Part shown: one piece after another, positions 7,914 to 16,953 of the stretch
How the letters are laid out: every line of letters starts with the position of its first letter
How positions within the stretch are numbered: the first letter of the stretch is position 1
Origin: Streptomyces scopuliridis RB72
GTDB lineage: Bacteria; Actinomycetota; Actinomycetes; Streptomycetales; Streptomycetaceae
NCBI RefSeq assembly: GCF_000718095.1
Contig: NZ_JOEI01000038.1
Span: 1 to 54,333 of the forward strand
Reading direction: 5' to 3'
DNA length: 54,333 bases
The notes under the pieces: generated by a model
Databases searched by the model: none
What the model saw: only the letters and a program-made list of their open reading frames with translations
Told to the model about the DNA's origin: nothing
Made by a program: the position numbers and the translations under genes

Positions 7914-8468
7914 ATGGGTGATGACGAGGCCAATGTCACGCGCATCGAAATGCCGGACGGCACGCCCGTATGGGCCCGGATCTCCGGGGCCGAGGAACTG
8001 CGCCGCCCTTCCGGGGGGCTGACGTACGCGGACACCGGATTCGCCGACCAGGTGCAGGCGCGGGTGGAGAGTCTGCAATCCGTCGTGACGAGCGTCGCGC
8101 GGTCTCTTGCCGGGCCTCTACGCGCGGTGCGTCCCGACGAGGTGAGTGTCGAGTTCGGCATCGAACTCACGGCCAAGTCCGGCAAGATCGTCGGACTGCT
8201 CGCGGACGGTGAGGCCAAGGGGGGCATCAAAGTCACCCTCACCTGGAACGACGGCGGTCCGCCCGCCGATCTCGCCGCGCCGCGCCCGCTGGTACCGCCG
8301 CAGACCGCGCCACCGCCACGGCCCGCCGAGCCGCCTGCCGTCCCGCCCGCTGCCCCGCCCGCCGTCCCGCCTGCCAGTGGCACGCCCGCCGGTGGCACGC
8401 CCGACGCATCCCCCGGCGCACCGGCGCATCCCGACGGGGACACACCCCCGGCCGGGAGCGGAGCATGA
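7914..8468 (+). CDS. Trypsin-co-occurring domain (Trypco1) protein
   Basis: A 184-residue protein. Residues 1-120 match the CU044_2847/Trypco1 domain (IEMPDGTPVWARI, PDEVSVEFGIELTAKSG, GGIKVTLTWND). The rest is a Pro/Ala-rich tail that is probably disordered. Trypco1 proteins are named for their constant association with trypsin-like proteases in vWA-MoxR-VMAP conflict systems, and that is the context here: the stop overlaps the start of the trypsin-VMAP gene (ATGA, 8465-8468). GGGGGAA lies about 5 nt ahead of ATG 7914. It is probably a substrate, regulator or adaptor of the protease next door. First gene of the 13.5-kb locus. Confidence 0.88.
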   Translation: MGDDEANVTRIEMPDGTPVWARISGAEELRRPSGGLTYADTGFADQVQARVESLQSVVTSVARSLAGPLRAVRPDEVSVEFGIELTAKSGKIVGLLADGEAKGGIKVTLTWNDGGPPADLAAPRPLVPPQTAPPPRPAEPPAVPPAAPPAVPPASGTPAGGTPDASPGAPAHPDGDTPPAGSGA

Positions 8469-10561
8469 TCGACGGGCCCGGCCGGGGCATGCCCGGAGCC
8501 TTCGGCGACGGCGGACTCGCCCTCCGCGACCTCGTCATGGCCGCCACTGTGCGCATCCATGGCCCGGAGGGCGGGTATGACCCTGATGGGCCAAGCGGAA
8601 GCTTCCTGGGGAGCGGCTTCTTCATCGCCCCGAGCTGGGTTCTCACATGTGCGCATGTGGCGTTGCAGGGGGAGGGGCGGGACGTGACCGTGGTCTTCGA
8701 AACCGGTCCCCGAAGCGGCGAGACGGCGGTCGCGGGGGCCGTCGTGGCGGCGCTTCCCGAGGCGCCCCCGGGCGGTGCCGGCCCCGGCGCGGGGTGGCCG
8801 GCGCCCGATCTCGCGCTCGTCCGGCTCAGCAGGCCCGTCGACCACGCCTGTGTGTACGTCAGCGAGCGGCCCGCGAAGTTCTTCGGCGGCGAGCAGGTGC
8901 TCTACTCGGGCTGGACCGAGGTGGGCGGCCGGCTCAAGCGGCTCAGCGGGCAGTGCGCCGTACAGGGCACGGTCGGCGGCTGGGCCGACTCCGACGAGCA
9001 GATGCGGCTCGGCGGGGATGTGCTGCCGCCCGGTGTCTCCGGCGGGCCCGCCGTCGATCTGCACCGCGGCGAAGTGGTCGGGGTGCTGAAGTCGCAGCTC
9101 CTCGGCGCCATGGGCGGGACGTCCATCGCCGTCGACCGGCTGCGTTCACTGCCGGTGCCCGCCGCCATGGCCGGGGCCGAGTCGGACGACGACTACCAGG
9201 CGGTGTTCCACGCCCATGACCGCTACCACGCCGACCGGCACATCAGCCGGGTGGGCACGGGCCGTACGTGGACCGATGTGCAGAGCTCCCTCGCCACTGG
9301 CGCCGCCACCGGCGCCGACCGCGTGCTGACGCCGCAGCAGCGCGTCATGCTGCTCGGCAGGCTCGCCGAGCTGCCGCCGCCGGTCTCCACCCACAGCCTG
9401 CTCGATCTGCTCTTCCGGCTGCCCAATGTGCACTCCGTGGACCGCTATCCGGCGCCGCGCAGCTGGCGGGACGGGCTCGGCGCGCTCTACGAGACCCGCG
9501 GCGGGGAGGCCGCGCTCGAACTCGTCCTGCGCTACTGCATGAGCGTCATCTCCGCCGAGCGCCCCTATGTCACGCACACCACCGCGGCGGCCGAGGAAGC
9601 GCTCTGGGGCTGGGTGAAGCTGATCGCCGACGAGCGGCTCTCGCGGGAGTTCCGCAACGAGATCACCCGGCTGTGGTCGGCCGGACGCCACCGTACGGAC
9701 CGCGAACAGCGGCGCGCGTCCCCCGCCTACGGGGAGCGGCCCCGGGAGGGCGAGCGCCCCTTCGTCCTGCTGGAGCTGGAGCCGCGCGGCTGGGAGCGGG
9801 ACAGCTACGACTGGCGGGTCGGGGTCGCCCGGCACAGCGGCGAGGTGGTGCCGGTCGCCGAGGACAGCCGCGGCACCCCCGGCCACTCCCTGCGCACGCG
9901 CCTCACCGCCGCGCTGACCGAGGCGTTCCGCCGCTGCGACGAGCCGGACAGCCCCGCCATGCTCCAGGTCGCCGTCGTACAGGCCCTGCTCGGCCTTGAG
10001 GTGGACTGCTGGCAGCTGTCGCCCGACGAGCCACCCCTCGGGGTCACGCGTCCGGTGGTCGTGCGCTGTTCGGACCAGGAGCCACCGCTCTCGGAGGACG
10101 AGGCCCGCGAGCGCAGGGCGCGCTGGAACCGTACGTGGAGCGCGGCGATGCAGGCCGAGATCATCGACTGCGAGGACGGATTGCGGGTACCCGTTCCGAC
10201 GGAGGAGGCACTGCGCTCTCTGGCGTACGAGACCGTGCCCGTGCTCTGCCGCTACGGCGACCGGCCCGACGGGGAGACCGCCGCCGGCCTGGCGCGGGTG
10301 GTGGGCGGCGGCTTCCATGTCGCCCTGCTGCGACGCGGCATGGACCGTCCCGACGTGGTCTGCGCGGACTTCCACCGGGGCGCGGTGGCCACGGTCGCGG
10401 AGGCGGGCACCGCCGACCGGCTGCCGTGGAAGATCCAGGAATTGAGACAGGGAGTGCGCGCGGGCCGTACGGAGATGTACTGGTCGGACGGCGTCGCGCT
10501 CTTCTACGACGATCCGCACCACCCGCTGCCCGGTTCCGGCCAGTTGCTGGAGGCGCCGTGA
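8465..10561 (+). CDS. Trypsin-like serine protease fused to VMAP-C domain
   Basis: A 698-residue fusion. Residues about 20-240 form a trypsin-like protease with an intact triad by inspection: His64 (TCAHV), Asp115 (PDLALV) and Ser192 (GVSGGPAV). A linker (about 240-275) is followed by an alpha-helical stretch and a VMAP-C region to the end (PFVLLELEPRGWERDSYDWRV, LPWKIQELRQGVRAG, VALFYDDPHHPLP). VMAP-C is the signature partner of vWA and MoxR in the NTP-dependent ternary conflict systems defined by comparative genomics. No signal peptide is present, so the protease acts inside the cell, presumably as an effector released by the MoxR/vWA module. Coupled to the Trypco1 gene by a 4-nt overlap. 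Confidence 0.9.
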   Translation: MIDGPGRGMPGAFGDGGLALRDLVMAATVRIHGPEGGYDPDGPSGSFLGSGFFIAPSWVLTCAHVALQGEGRDVTVVFETGPRSGETAVAGAVVAALPEAPPGGAGPGAGWPAPDLALVRLSRPVDHACVYVSERPAKFFGGEQVLYSGWTEVGGRLKRLSGQCAVQGTVGGWADSDEQMRLGGDVLPPGVSGGPAVDLHRGEVVGVLKSQLLGAMGGTSIAVDRLRSLPVPAAMAGAESDDDYQAVFHAHDRYHADRHISRVGTGRTWTDVQSSLATGAATGADRVLTPQQRVMLLGRLAELPPPVSTHSLLDLLFRLPNVHSVDRYPAPRSWRDGLGALYETRGGEAALELVLRYCMSVISAERPYVTHTTAAAEEALWGWVKLIADERLSREFRNEITRLWSAGRHRTDREQRRASPAYGERPREGERPFVLLELEPRGWERDSYDWRVGVARHSGEVVPVAEDSRGTPGHSLRTRLTAALTEAFRRCDEPDSPAMLQVAVVQALLGLEVDCWQLSPDEPPLGVTRPVVVRCSDQEPPLSEDEARERRARWNRTWSAAMQAEIIDCEDGLRVPVPTEEALRSLAYETVPVLCRYGDRPDGETAAGLARVVGGGFHVALLRRGMDRPDVVCADFHRGAVATVAEAGTADRLPWKIQELRQGVRAGRTEMYWSDGVALFYDDPHHPLPGSGQLLEAP

Positions 10562-10667
10562 ACCGCCCCGGCCATCGGCCTCTTACGGGGTCGGCGGCGG
10601 ATCGCTACCGTGTGGCACGTTCGGCGGTTGCTGCCCCTGGCGGACGAGTGATGACGAGGAACACGCA

Positions 10668-11735
10668 ATGAGTGAACCGAGCGAGTGGCTCATCTACCGA
10701 GGGGCCGGCGAGCCGCACGGAGGCATCACGCAACTGCCTCCGCCGCCTCCCTGGCGGGACTTCGCGGGCCGCGGCGACAACTCCCCGGAGGGCGCGGGCG
10801 GTACGGGCGACGGCAGGGACGGCGACGGCTCGGCCGACCGGCGGCTCGGCGGCTACCGGCACGAGGCGGAGCTGCACCGGCCGGGCGCCGAGGAGCTCGA
10901 AATGATCAACGCGGCCCTCTACTTGAGGCGTCCGCTGCTGGTCACGGGAAGCCCCGGCGCGGGCAAGAGCACCCTGGCCCACTCCGTCGCGCACGAACTG
11001 GGGCTCGGCAGGGTGCTGCGCTGGCCCATCGTCAGCAGGTCCGCCCTCCAGGACGGGCTGTACCACTACGACGCGATCGCCCGGCTCCAGGACGTGCAGC
11101 TGGCCGCGCACAGCGCGGCGGGTCCGGACGGCGCGGACGGTACGGACCGCCAGGACCCGTCGGCGGACATCGGCAGCTATATCCGGCTCGGCCCGCTGGG
11201 CACCGCGCTGCTGCCCTCGGAGCAGCCCCGCGTACTGCTCATCGATGAACTGGACAAGAGCGACATCGATCTCCCGAACGACCTCCTCAATGTGCTGGAG
11301 GAAGGGGAGTTCGGCATTCCGGAGCTGGAGCGGATCGCCGACCGGCTGCCCGACGGCGAGGCCGAGGTCCTCACCGACGACGGCAAGAAGGTGAAGATCA
11401 AGGGCGGCCGGGTGCAGTGCCGGGCCTTCCCGTTCGTCGTCCTCACCAGCAACGGCGAACGCGACTTCCCGGCGCCCCTGATGCGCCGCTGTATCCATCT
11501 GGAGCTGGGCCGCCCCGACCACCAGCGGCTCGCCACGTTCGTCCGGGCGCACCTCGGCGACGAGGCAGCGCGCGCCGGCGACGATCTGATCAGCCACTTC
11601 CTGGAGCGCTCGCGCAGCGAACTCATCTCCACCGACCAGCTGCTGAACGCCATCTATCTCACCGACGCCGCCGCCCCGGCGGGCCGGGACCGCCTCGCCG
11701 ACCTGCTCATCCAGCGACTCGACCGGCCGAGGTGA
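10668..11735 (+). CDS. MoxR-family AAA+ ATPase of the VMAP system
   Basis: A 355-residue AAA+ ATPase. It shows Walker A GSPGAGKST (residues 94-102), Walker B VLLIDELDKSD (about 189-199), sensor 1 FVVLTSNGERDFP and the following MRRC arginine region. The N-terminal 60 residues are Gly/Asp-rich and disordered. MoxR ATPases remodel partner complexes together with a vWA protein, here encoded 7 nt downstream. GACGAGGA lies upstream of ATG 10668. The 106-nt gap after the protease gene holds no obvious promoter or terminator, so it is probably in the same operon. In ternary systems this is the NTP-dependent switch. Confidence 0.92.
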   Translation: MSEPSEWLIYRGAGEPHGGITQLPPPPPWRDFAGRGDNSPEGAGGTGDGRDGDGSADRRLGGYRHEAELHRPGAEELEMINAALYLRRPLLVTGSPGAGKSTLAHSVAHELGLGRVLRWPIVSRSALQDGLYHYDAIARLQDVQLAAHSAAGPDGADGTDRQDPSADIGSYIRLGPLGTALLPSEQPRVLLIDELDKSDIDLPNDLLNVLEEGEFGIPELERIADRLPDGEAEVLTDDGKKVKIKGGRVQCRAFPFVVLTSNGERDFPAPLMRRCIHLELGRPDHQRLATFVRAHLGDEAARAGDDLISHFLERSRSELISTDQLLNAIYLTDAAAPAGRDRLADLLIQRLDRPR

Positions 11736-11742
11736 TGCGCTG

Positions 11743-14700
11743 ATGGCGGGCGGTACGGCGGACCCTACGACGGACGGTCCGGCCGGCGGGCGGGCGCCGT
11801 ACGACGGCGCTCTGCTGACCGCGCTCGTCGCCCGGCTGCGTGAGGCCGGTCTCGACCCCGACGCCGAACAGCTCTGTGACGCCCTCTGGCTGGCCGAGCA
11901 GACCGGCCGCGGCCGGACGCGGCAGGGACCCGGTGAGGACGGCGAGGAGGCGGCGGGCAGTGGTGAGCGGCCGGCCGTCATCGGTACGGCCGCCGGCGCG
12001 CCGGCGGTCCTCACCGATCCCGTCCAGGAGACCGAACCGGAGGACGGGCCGGAGCCGCGACCGGCCCCCGGCGAGGAGGACGACCGCCGGATCTCGCTCT
12101 ATCCCGTACCGAGCCATGGCGTACCGCGCACGAGGTACGGGCGCGGCGCCACCGCGCTCACCCTCGGGGTGCCCGCCGCCCCCGCGCTGCCCGCCCCCCT
12201 CGAACTCCAGCGCGCGTTACGGCCACTTCAGCGCTACCGGCCCGCCGCCCCGCCGTTGCGCCGTACCCTTGACGAAGTGGCGACAGTGGAACTGAGCGCC
12301 CGGGCCGGCGGGCTGATCATCCCGGTATTCCGCGGGGTTTCGCGGGCGGACGCACTGCTCCAGTTCGTCATGGACGCCTCGTCGTCGATGCGCGTCTGGG
12401 AGCGGCTCTTCGCCGAACTCCAGCAGATATTCGGCCAGCTGGGCGCCTTCCGCGATGTGCAGGTGCGCTATCTGCACCAAGGGCCCGACGGCGCGCCCGC
12501 CGTCAGCAGAAGCCCCGACCCGGCCGCCGCGCCGCTCAGCTCCGCCGACCGGCTGAGCGACCCGACCGGACGCCGCGTCACCGTCGTCGTCAGCGACTGC
12601 GCGGGCCCGCTCTGGCACAGCGGACGCGCCCACCGGCTGCTGCACCAGCTCGCCCGCCAGGCGCCCACCGCCGTACTGCAACCGCTGCCGCAGCGCATGT
12701 GGAACCGCACCCGGCTGCCCGTCACCTACGGAGTGCTGTCCCGGGGCGAGGGGCTGGGCGGTGCGGCCGTGCTGAAGGTCGGCGGCGACGGCGCCACGGC
12801 GCCCGCCGCGCGGCCGGGAGCCCTCGCGATCCCCGTACTGCCCCCGGTCGCGGGCGCGCTCGACGCCTGGGCGCGGCTGCTGTCGGGCACCGGCGCGGGC
12901 CGGATCTCCGGCGCGGTCGGCTGGGTGCGCGCCGATCACCCCGCGGCGCCCGCGCCGCGCCACGGCGACCGGATGTCCTCGCTCCAGCTGGTCAGCCGGT
13001 TCCGCTCGGCCGCCTCGCCGGCCGCCGGGCAACTGGCCGTCTATCTCGCCGCCGCCCCGCTCTATCTGCCGGTGATGCAGCTGGTGCAGCGCACGATGCT
13101 GCCCGACTCGGGCCCGTCCGAACTGGCCGAGGTGCTGCTCAGCGGGCTGCTCTCGCGGAGCAAGGGCGACGGCGCGGACGACGGGCAGTGGTACGAGTTC
13201 GCGCCGGGCGTCCAGGACGCGCTGCTCGGACCGCTGGGACGGGACGAGGCGCTGCTCGTACTGAAACACTGCTCGGAGTACATAGAGCAGAGATTCGGCA
13301 GGGGCGGCCCCAACTTCCCGGCGCTGGCCCTGGCCCAGCTGGGCGACGGCAGCCGCGGCCCGTACCTCCCGCGCGGCGGTCTCGACGAGGACGGCAGGTT
13401 CCGCGGCGAGGGCGAGTCGGAGATCGAGGGGGACGGCGAGAACGGCGACGCCGGGGAGAACGGCGGACCGGAGGGCGGCGCCCGGCGCGCCCCGGACCCC
13501 TTCGCCGAGGTCGCGGCCCGGGTGCTGGAGCGGTTCATGCCGCTGCCCGACCAGTTCGCGCCGTACGGCGGCGGTCAGGTCCTCGACCCGCCCACCAACG
13601 ACGCGGTGGAGAGCGCCCGCGGGCTGCTGCGCCAGTTCGATTCGGACAGCATGGTGCAGTATCTGATCGACGCCGTACAACTGCTGCGCGGCGCCACCGA
13701 GCGCGAGGAGCCGGCGTCCGGCTCCGACCCCGAGCTGTGGGCGGAGTTCGCCCGCTGTCTGCTGCGGCTGTGGGAGGTCCAGGGCGGCGGCGGACTGCTG
13801 CGCGAGGCCGAGCGCGCCGCCGAGAAGGCCGCCGCGCACCCCCGGGCGGTACGTGAACGGGCCGTGCTCGCCAAGGTGTTGCACGCCGCGGCCGACGACC
13901 GGCGCCGGCGCGGTGACCGGCGCGGCGCCCTGGAGCTGCTGCGCCGCGCCGACCGCGAGTACACCGTCGCCTGCGCGGCGCCCGGACTGGAGCCCGGCGA
14001 GGCCCTGCGGCTCACCCTGGAGCGGGTGCGCGCCCTGGAGGCGCAGTGGAGGCTGGGCGGCGACAGCGCGCTGCTCCAGGGCGCGATCGGCATGCTGGAG
14101 GCGTTCGCCGACGTCTGGCCCGACCAGGAGAACCGGCCGCCCGGCCTGCCGCTGGCCCATGGACGGACGCTGCTGAGGCTGTCCGGCGCGACCAGCGATC
14201 TCGAACAGTCCCAGGTGTACGCGGGCCAGGCGGCGCGCTCGCTGCGCAGGGCGCTCGCCCCCGGCGGCCACACCGTCGGCACGCAGGCCCGGATCCTGCT
14301 CGATCTGGTGGACGCGCTGCTGCGGTCCGGCGACGGCCTGGACGAGGCGGGGACGCTCGTCGACCAGTCGCTGGTGACCGTACGGGACGAGCGGCTGCTC
14401 GCCTCGCTCAGGACCAGGGCCGGCCGGGTGCGGGGCGCCAGGTACGAACGCTCCGGTGACCCGGGCGATCTGGAGGAGGCCGCGGAGTACTTCGCCCGTG
14501 CCTCGCGCGGAATCCCCCGCGACTCCCGGGCCCACGCGGATCTGCTCGCCGAGTGGGGCAGGACCCTGCTGAGGCGCGCGGAACTGCCGGACGGCAGCCG
14601 GTACATCGGCGCGGCGGTACGGGTGCTGCGCGACTGCCGTACGGAAACGGTGCCCGGCATCCGGCAGGCCGACCGGCTGCTGATGCTGGGAAAGGCCCTG

Positions 14701-15138
14701 ATGCTGCGCCACCGGCTGGGCGGCGACCGGGTGGATCTGCGGGAGGCCGAGCATCTCTTCGGGCTCGCGGCCCAGGAGGCGCGCGATCCGCTGACCGCCG
14801 CCCGCTGCTGGCTGGAACTGGGCCGCTCGCACTTCGACGCGCACCGGATCCTGCACCGGCCGGCCCGGCTCGACGAGGCGGCCGAGGCGTTCCGGGACGC
14901 GGCGGACTCGGCCAGGACCGCGGAAGCGGAGCTGGACAATCCGCAACAGCGGCTGGAAGCCGTGGCACTGCGCGCCGAGGCCAATCACTGGCGGGGAATG
15001 ACGTACGAGGAGGCCGCAAGGCCCCGGGCCGCGCGCGAGGCGTACCGCGCGGCGCGTACGGAGTGGGGCAAGCTGCCGGACGGCGGCGGCGACCGGGCGC
15101 GGGCGACGCTGGACCGGCTGGCCGAACTGGAGCGGTGA
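11743..15138 (+). CDS. SAV_2336-type vWA protein with TPR region
   Basis: A large 1131-residue partner of the MoxR ATPase. Residues 20-55 form the helical SAV_2336 N-terminal motif (LLTALVARLREAGLDPDAEQLCDALWLAEQ, read in two parts). A von Willebrand A-like domain carries the MIDAS sequence D211-A-S-S-S215 (FVMDASSSM). The C-terminal half is helical TPR-like repeats, typical of substrate or partner recognition. Codon 159 is TTA (12217-12219), rare in Streptomyces and requiring the bldA leucyl-tRNA, so translation is probably limited to aerial growth or stationary phase. The gene lies 7 nt after moxR and 74 nt before the precursor peptide gene. Confidence 0.9.
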   Translation: MAGGTADPTTDGPAGGRAPYDGALLTALVARLREAGLDPDAEQLCDALWLAEQTGRGRTRQGPGEDGEEAAGSGERPAVIGTAAGAPAVLTDPVQETEPEDGPEPRPAPGEEDDRRISLYPVPSHGVPRTRYGRGATALTLGVPAAPALPAPLELQRALRPLQRYRPAAPPLRRTLDEVATVELSARAGGLIIPVFRGVSRADALLQFVMDASSSMRVWERLFAELQQIFGQLGAFRDVQVRYLHQGPDGAPAVSRSPDPAAAPLSSADRLSDPTGRRVTVVVSDCAGPLWHSGRAHRLLHQLARQAPTAVLQPLPQRMWNRTRLPVTYGVLSRGEGLGGAAVLKVGGDGATAPAARPGALAIPVLPPVAGALDAWARLLSGTGAGRISGAVGWVRADHPAAPAPRHGDRMSSLQLVSRFRSAASPAAGQLAVYLAAAPLYLPVMQLVQRTMLPDSGPSELAEVLLSGLLSRSKGDGADDGQWYEFAPGVQDALLGPLGRDEALLVLKHCSEYIEQRFGRGGPNFPALALAQLGDGSRGPYLPRGGLDEDGRFRGEGESEIEGDGENGDAGENGGPEGGARRAPDPFAEVAARVLERFMPLPDQFAPYGGGQVLDPPTNDAVESARGLLRQFDSDSMVQYLIDAVQLLRGATEREEPASGSDPELWAEFARCLLRLWEVQGGGGLLREAERAAEKAAAHPRAVRERAVLAKVLHAAADDRRRRGDRRGALELLRRADREYTVACAAPGLEPGEALRLTLERVRALEAQWRLGGDSALLQGAIGMLEAFADVWPDQENRPPGLPLAHGRTLLRLSGATSDLEQSQVYAGQAARSLRRALAPGGHTVGTQARILLDLVDALLRSGDGLDEAGTLVDQSLVTVRDERLLASLRTRAGRVRGARYERSGDPGDLEEAAEYFARASRGIPRDSRAHADLLAEWGRTLLRRAELPDGSRYIGAAVRVLRDCRTETVPGIRQADRLLMLGKALMLRHRLGGDRVDLREAEHLFGLAAQEARDPLTAARCWLELGRSHFDAHRILHRPARLDEAAEAFRDAADSARTAEAELDNPQQRLEAVALRAEANHWRGMTYEEAARPRAAREAYRAARTEWGKLPDGGGDRARATLDRLAELER

Positions 15139-15212
15139 GGACCGGGCGCGTACGGGGTACGGGAAGGGATACGACCGATACGACAGCACCGGCACGGCAA
15201 CGGGGAGGCGTG

Positions 15213-15431
15213 ATGGACGAGTTGGCACGGACGACGCGAACGGCGCACACGACGCACACGACGGACGCGGGCGCACCGGACGGTCCCGGCGGTCTGCCGG
15301 ATCTGCTGGCGCTGGACCTGGAGGCGCTGCGTACGCTCGACCATCCGGTCCTCGCCGAGGTGGTGGCGGATCTGCGCGGCCGGGCCGAGCAGCCGCGCGA
15401 GATGCTGTGGGGCTTCACCAACGCGTTCTGA
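15213..15431 (+). CDS. fxsA: FxsA-like RiPP precursor peptide ending FTNAF
   Basis: A 72-residue peptide. The leader has a low-complexity Thr/His stretch (TTRTAHTTHTT) followed by the helical leader pattern LLALDLEALRTLDHPVLAEVVADL, read in parts, seen in FxsA peptides. It ends ...REMLWGFTNAF. FxsA-family precursors end FxSxx-COOH; here Phe at -5 is kept but Ser at -3 is Asn, giving F-T-N, which is also an aromatic-X-Asn cyclophane (triceptide) motif. GGGGAGG (15202-15208) lies 4 nt before the ATG; an in-frame GTG at 15210 is less likely. The enzyme genes follow directly. Confidence 0.85.
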   Translation: MDELARTTRTAHTTHTTDAGAPDGPGGLPDLLALDLEALRTLDHPVLAEVVADLRGRAEQPREMLWGFTNAF

Positions 15432-15463
15432 CAAATCCTGATCCCGGCCCCGGCCCCGGCGCC

Positions 15464-15498
15464 GGGCCCCGCAAGGGTTTTCGGCCCGGGGCCCTTTT
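15464..15498 (+). terminator. Attenuator-like stem-loop between precursor and maturase
   Basis: GGGCCCCG (15464-15471) pairs with CGGGGCCC (15487-15494), followed immediately by TTTT. It is one of the few hairpins here with a T-tract. Lying 33 nt past the precursor stop and 124 nt before the maturase start, it would let most transcripts end after the precursor, producing an excess of peptide over enzyme as seen in many RiPP operons. The ratio effect is inference. Confidence 0.6.
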
Positions 15499-15621
15499 GA
15501 ACAGGACAACCTGTCGCACCACGCGTTTGCCCGCCCGGTCATCCAGGGAACCAGGCTCGGTGTCCCATCGGCAGGGCGATCCCCGGCCGTCCCGGACGCC
15601 GTACCGCATCGGGGGTGTGGA

Positions 15622-16953
15622 GTGTCTCGACAGGCGATGCCGCGCGGGCCGACGCCCGTGGCGGCACCGGTGGTCCGAGGGGCGTCCGCCGCCGCCCCCG
15701 TACCCGACCCGGCCTCCGTCCCCGCCCACTCGCCCGTTCCCTTCGGGCAGTTCATCGTCAAGGTGCACGGCCGCTGCAACCTCGCCTGCCGCTACTGCTA
15801 TCTGTACGAGGGCCCCGACCGCACCTGGCGCGACCGCCCGGCCGCCGCCGCGCCCGCCGTCCTGGACCGCGCGGCGTCCCGTATCGCCGAGCACGCCGCC
15901 ACCCACGCGCTGCGGGACCTCTCGCTCGTCCTGCACGGCGGTGAGCCGCTGCTCGCGGGCGCCGGCCGGCTGGCCGCCTTCGCCGGGCTCGTATGCGAAC
16001 GGGTACCGCCCGGCTGCGCCGTCCGCACCACCGTGCAGACCAACGCCACCCTGCTCACCGAGGACCGGATCGCCACCCTCGCCCGGCACGGGATACGCGT
16101 CGGCATCAGCCTCGACGGCGGTCTGGCCGCCCACAACACCCTGCGCGTCGACCACGCGGGCCGCCCCTCCTGGCCCGCCGCCGCGCGCGGCGCCCGGCTG
16201 CTCGCCGAGCACCACCCCGAGGCGTACGCGGGCATCCTCACGGTCGTCGACCCGCGCACCGACCCCGTCGAGGTGTACGCGTCGCTGCTGGCGCTGCGCC
16301 CGCCCGCCCTCGATCTGCTGCTCCCGCACGGCAATTGGTCCGCCCCGCCGCCCGGTCTGCCCGCCGCCGATCCCACGGATCTCGCCGATCCCACAGATCC
16401 CAGCCGCCCCGGCGGCCCCGGCGACTCCGGCCGCCCCGACCGGCCCACCCCGTACGGCGACTGGCTGAGCGCCGTCTTCGACCGCTGGTGGTCCGCCGGG
16501 CGCAGGGAGACCCGGATCCGGCTCTTCGAGGAGTGTCTCGCCCTGCTGCTCGGCCTGCCCGGGGCCACCGAGTCCCTGGGACTCGACCCCGTCAACGCCA
16601 TCGTGATCGAGACGGACGGCGCCATCGAGCAGGTCGACTCCCTGAAGTCCGCCTACGACACGGCCGCCGCCACCGGACTCGACATCTTCCGGCACACCTT
16701 CGACGACGCCACCCGCCATCCCGCGATCGCCGCGCGCCAGTCGGGCGCCGCGTCCCTCGCCGCCGGGTGCCGCGCGTGTCCGCTGCTCACCGTCTGCGGC
16801 GGCGGCCACTACGCCCACCGCTACCGCGCGGGACACGGCTTCACCCACCCCTCCGTCTACTGCGCGGACCTCCAGCGGCTGATCCGCCATGCGGCGGCCA
16901 GGCTCACCGAAGCGACGACGCCCCGGTCGGCGAGCCCGGGAGGCCCCCGGTGA
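15622..16953 (+). CDS. fxsB: FxsB-type radical SAM/SPASM peptide maturase
   Basis: A 443-residue radical SAM enzyme. The [4Fe-4S] motif CNLACRYC is at residues 52-59 (CxxxCxxC), followed by LHGGEPLL, TNATLL and GISLDGG. A C-terminal SPASM-type Cys cluster (GCRACPLLTVCGGGHYAHRY, then YCADL) binds auxiliary clusters. FxsB enzymes form a carbon-carbon bond between an aromatic side chain and a residue two positions later near the end of the FxsA peptide. The first 40 residues are Pro/Ala-rich. The start at GTG 15622 is uncertain; ATG 15637 is possible. The HExxH domain often fused to FxsB is encoded separately here, overlapping by 4 nt. Confidence 0.9.
   Translation: MSRQAMPRGPTPVAAPVVRGASAAAPVPDPASVPAHSPVPFGQFIVKVHGRCNLACRYCYLYEGPDRTWRDRPAAAAPAVLDRAASRIAEHAATHALRDLSLVLHGGEPLLAGAGRLAAFAGLVCERVPPGCAVRTTVQTNATLLTEDRIATLARHGIRVGISLDGGLAAHNTLRVDHAGRPSWPAAARGARLLAEHHPEAYAGILTVVDPRTDPVEVYASLLALRPPALDLLLPHGNWSAPPPGLPAADPTDLADPTDPSRPGGPGDSGRPDRPTPYGDWLSAVFDRWWSAGRRETRIRLFEECLALLLGLPGATESLGLDPVNAIVIETDGAIEQVDSLKSAYDTAAATGLDIFRHTFDDATRHPAIAARQSGAASLAAGCRACPLLTVCGGGHYAHRYRAGHGFTHPSVYCADLQRLIRHAAARLTEATTPRSASPGGPR

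Noticed and set aside
15993..16949. N-terminal extension of the HExxH protein inside fxsB
   Set aside because: Arg/Pro-rich out-of-frame translation of fxsB; the GTGA overlap start at 16950 is the natural one.
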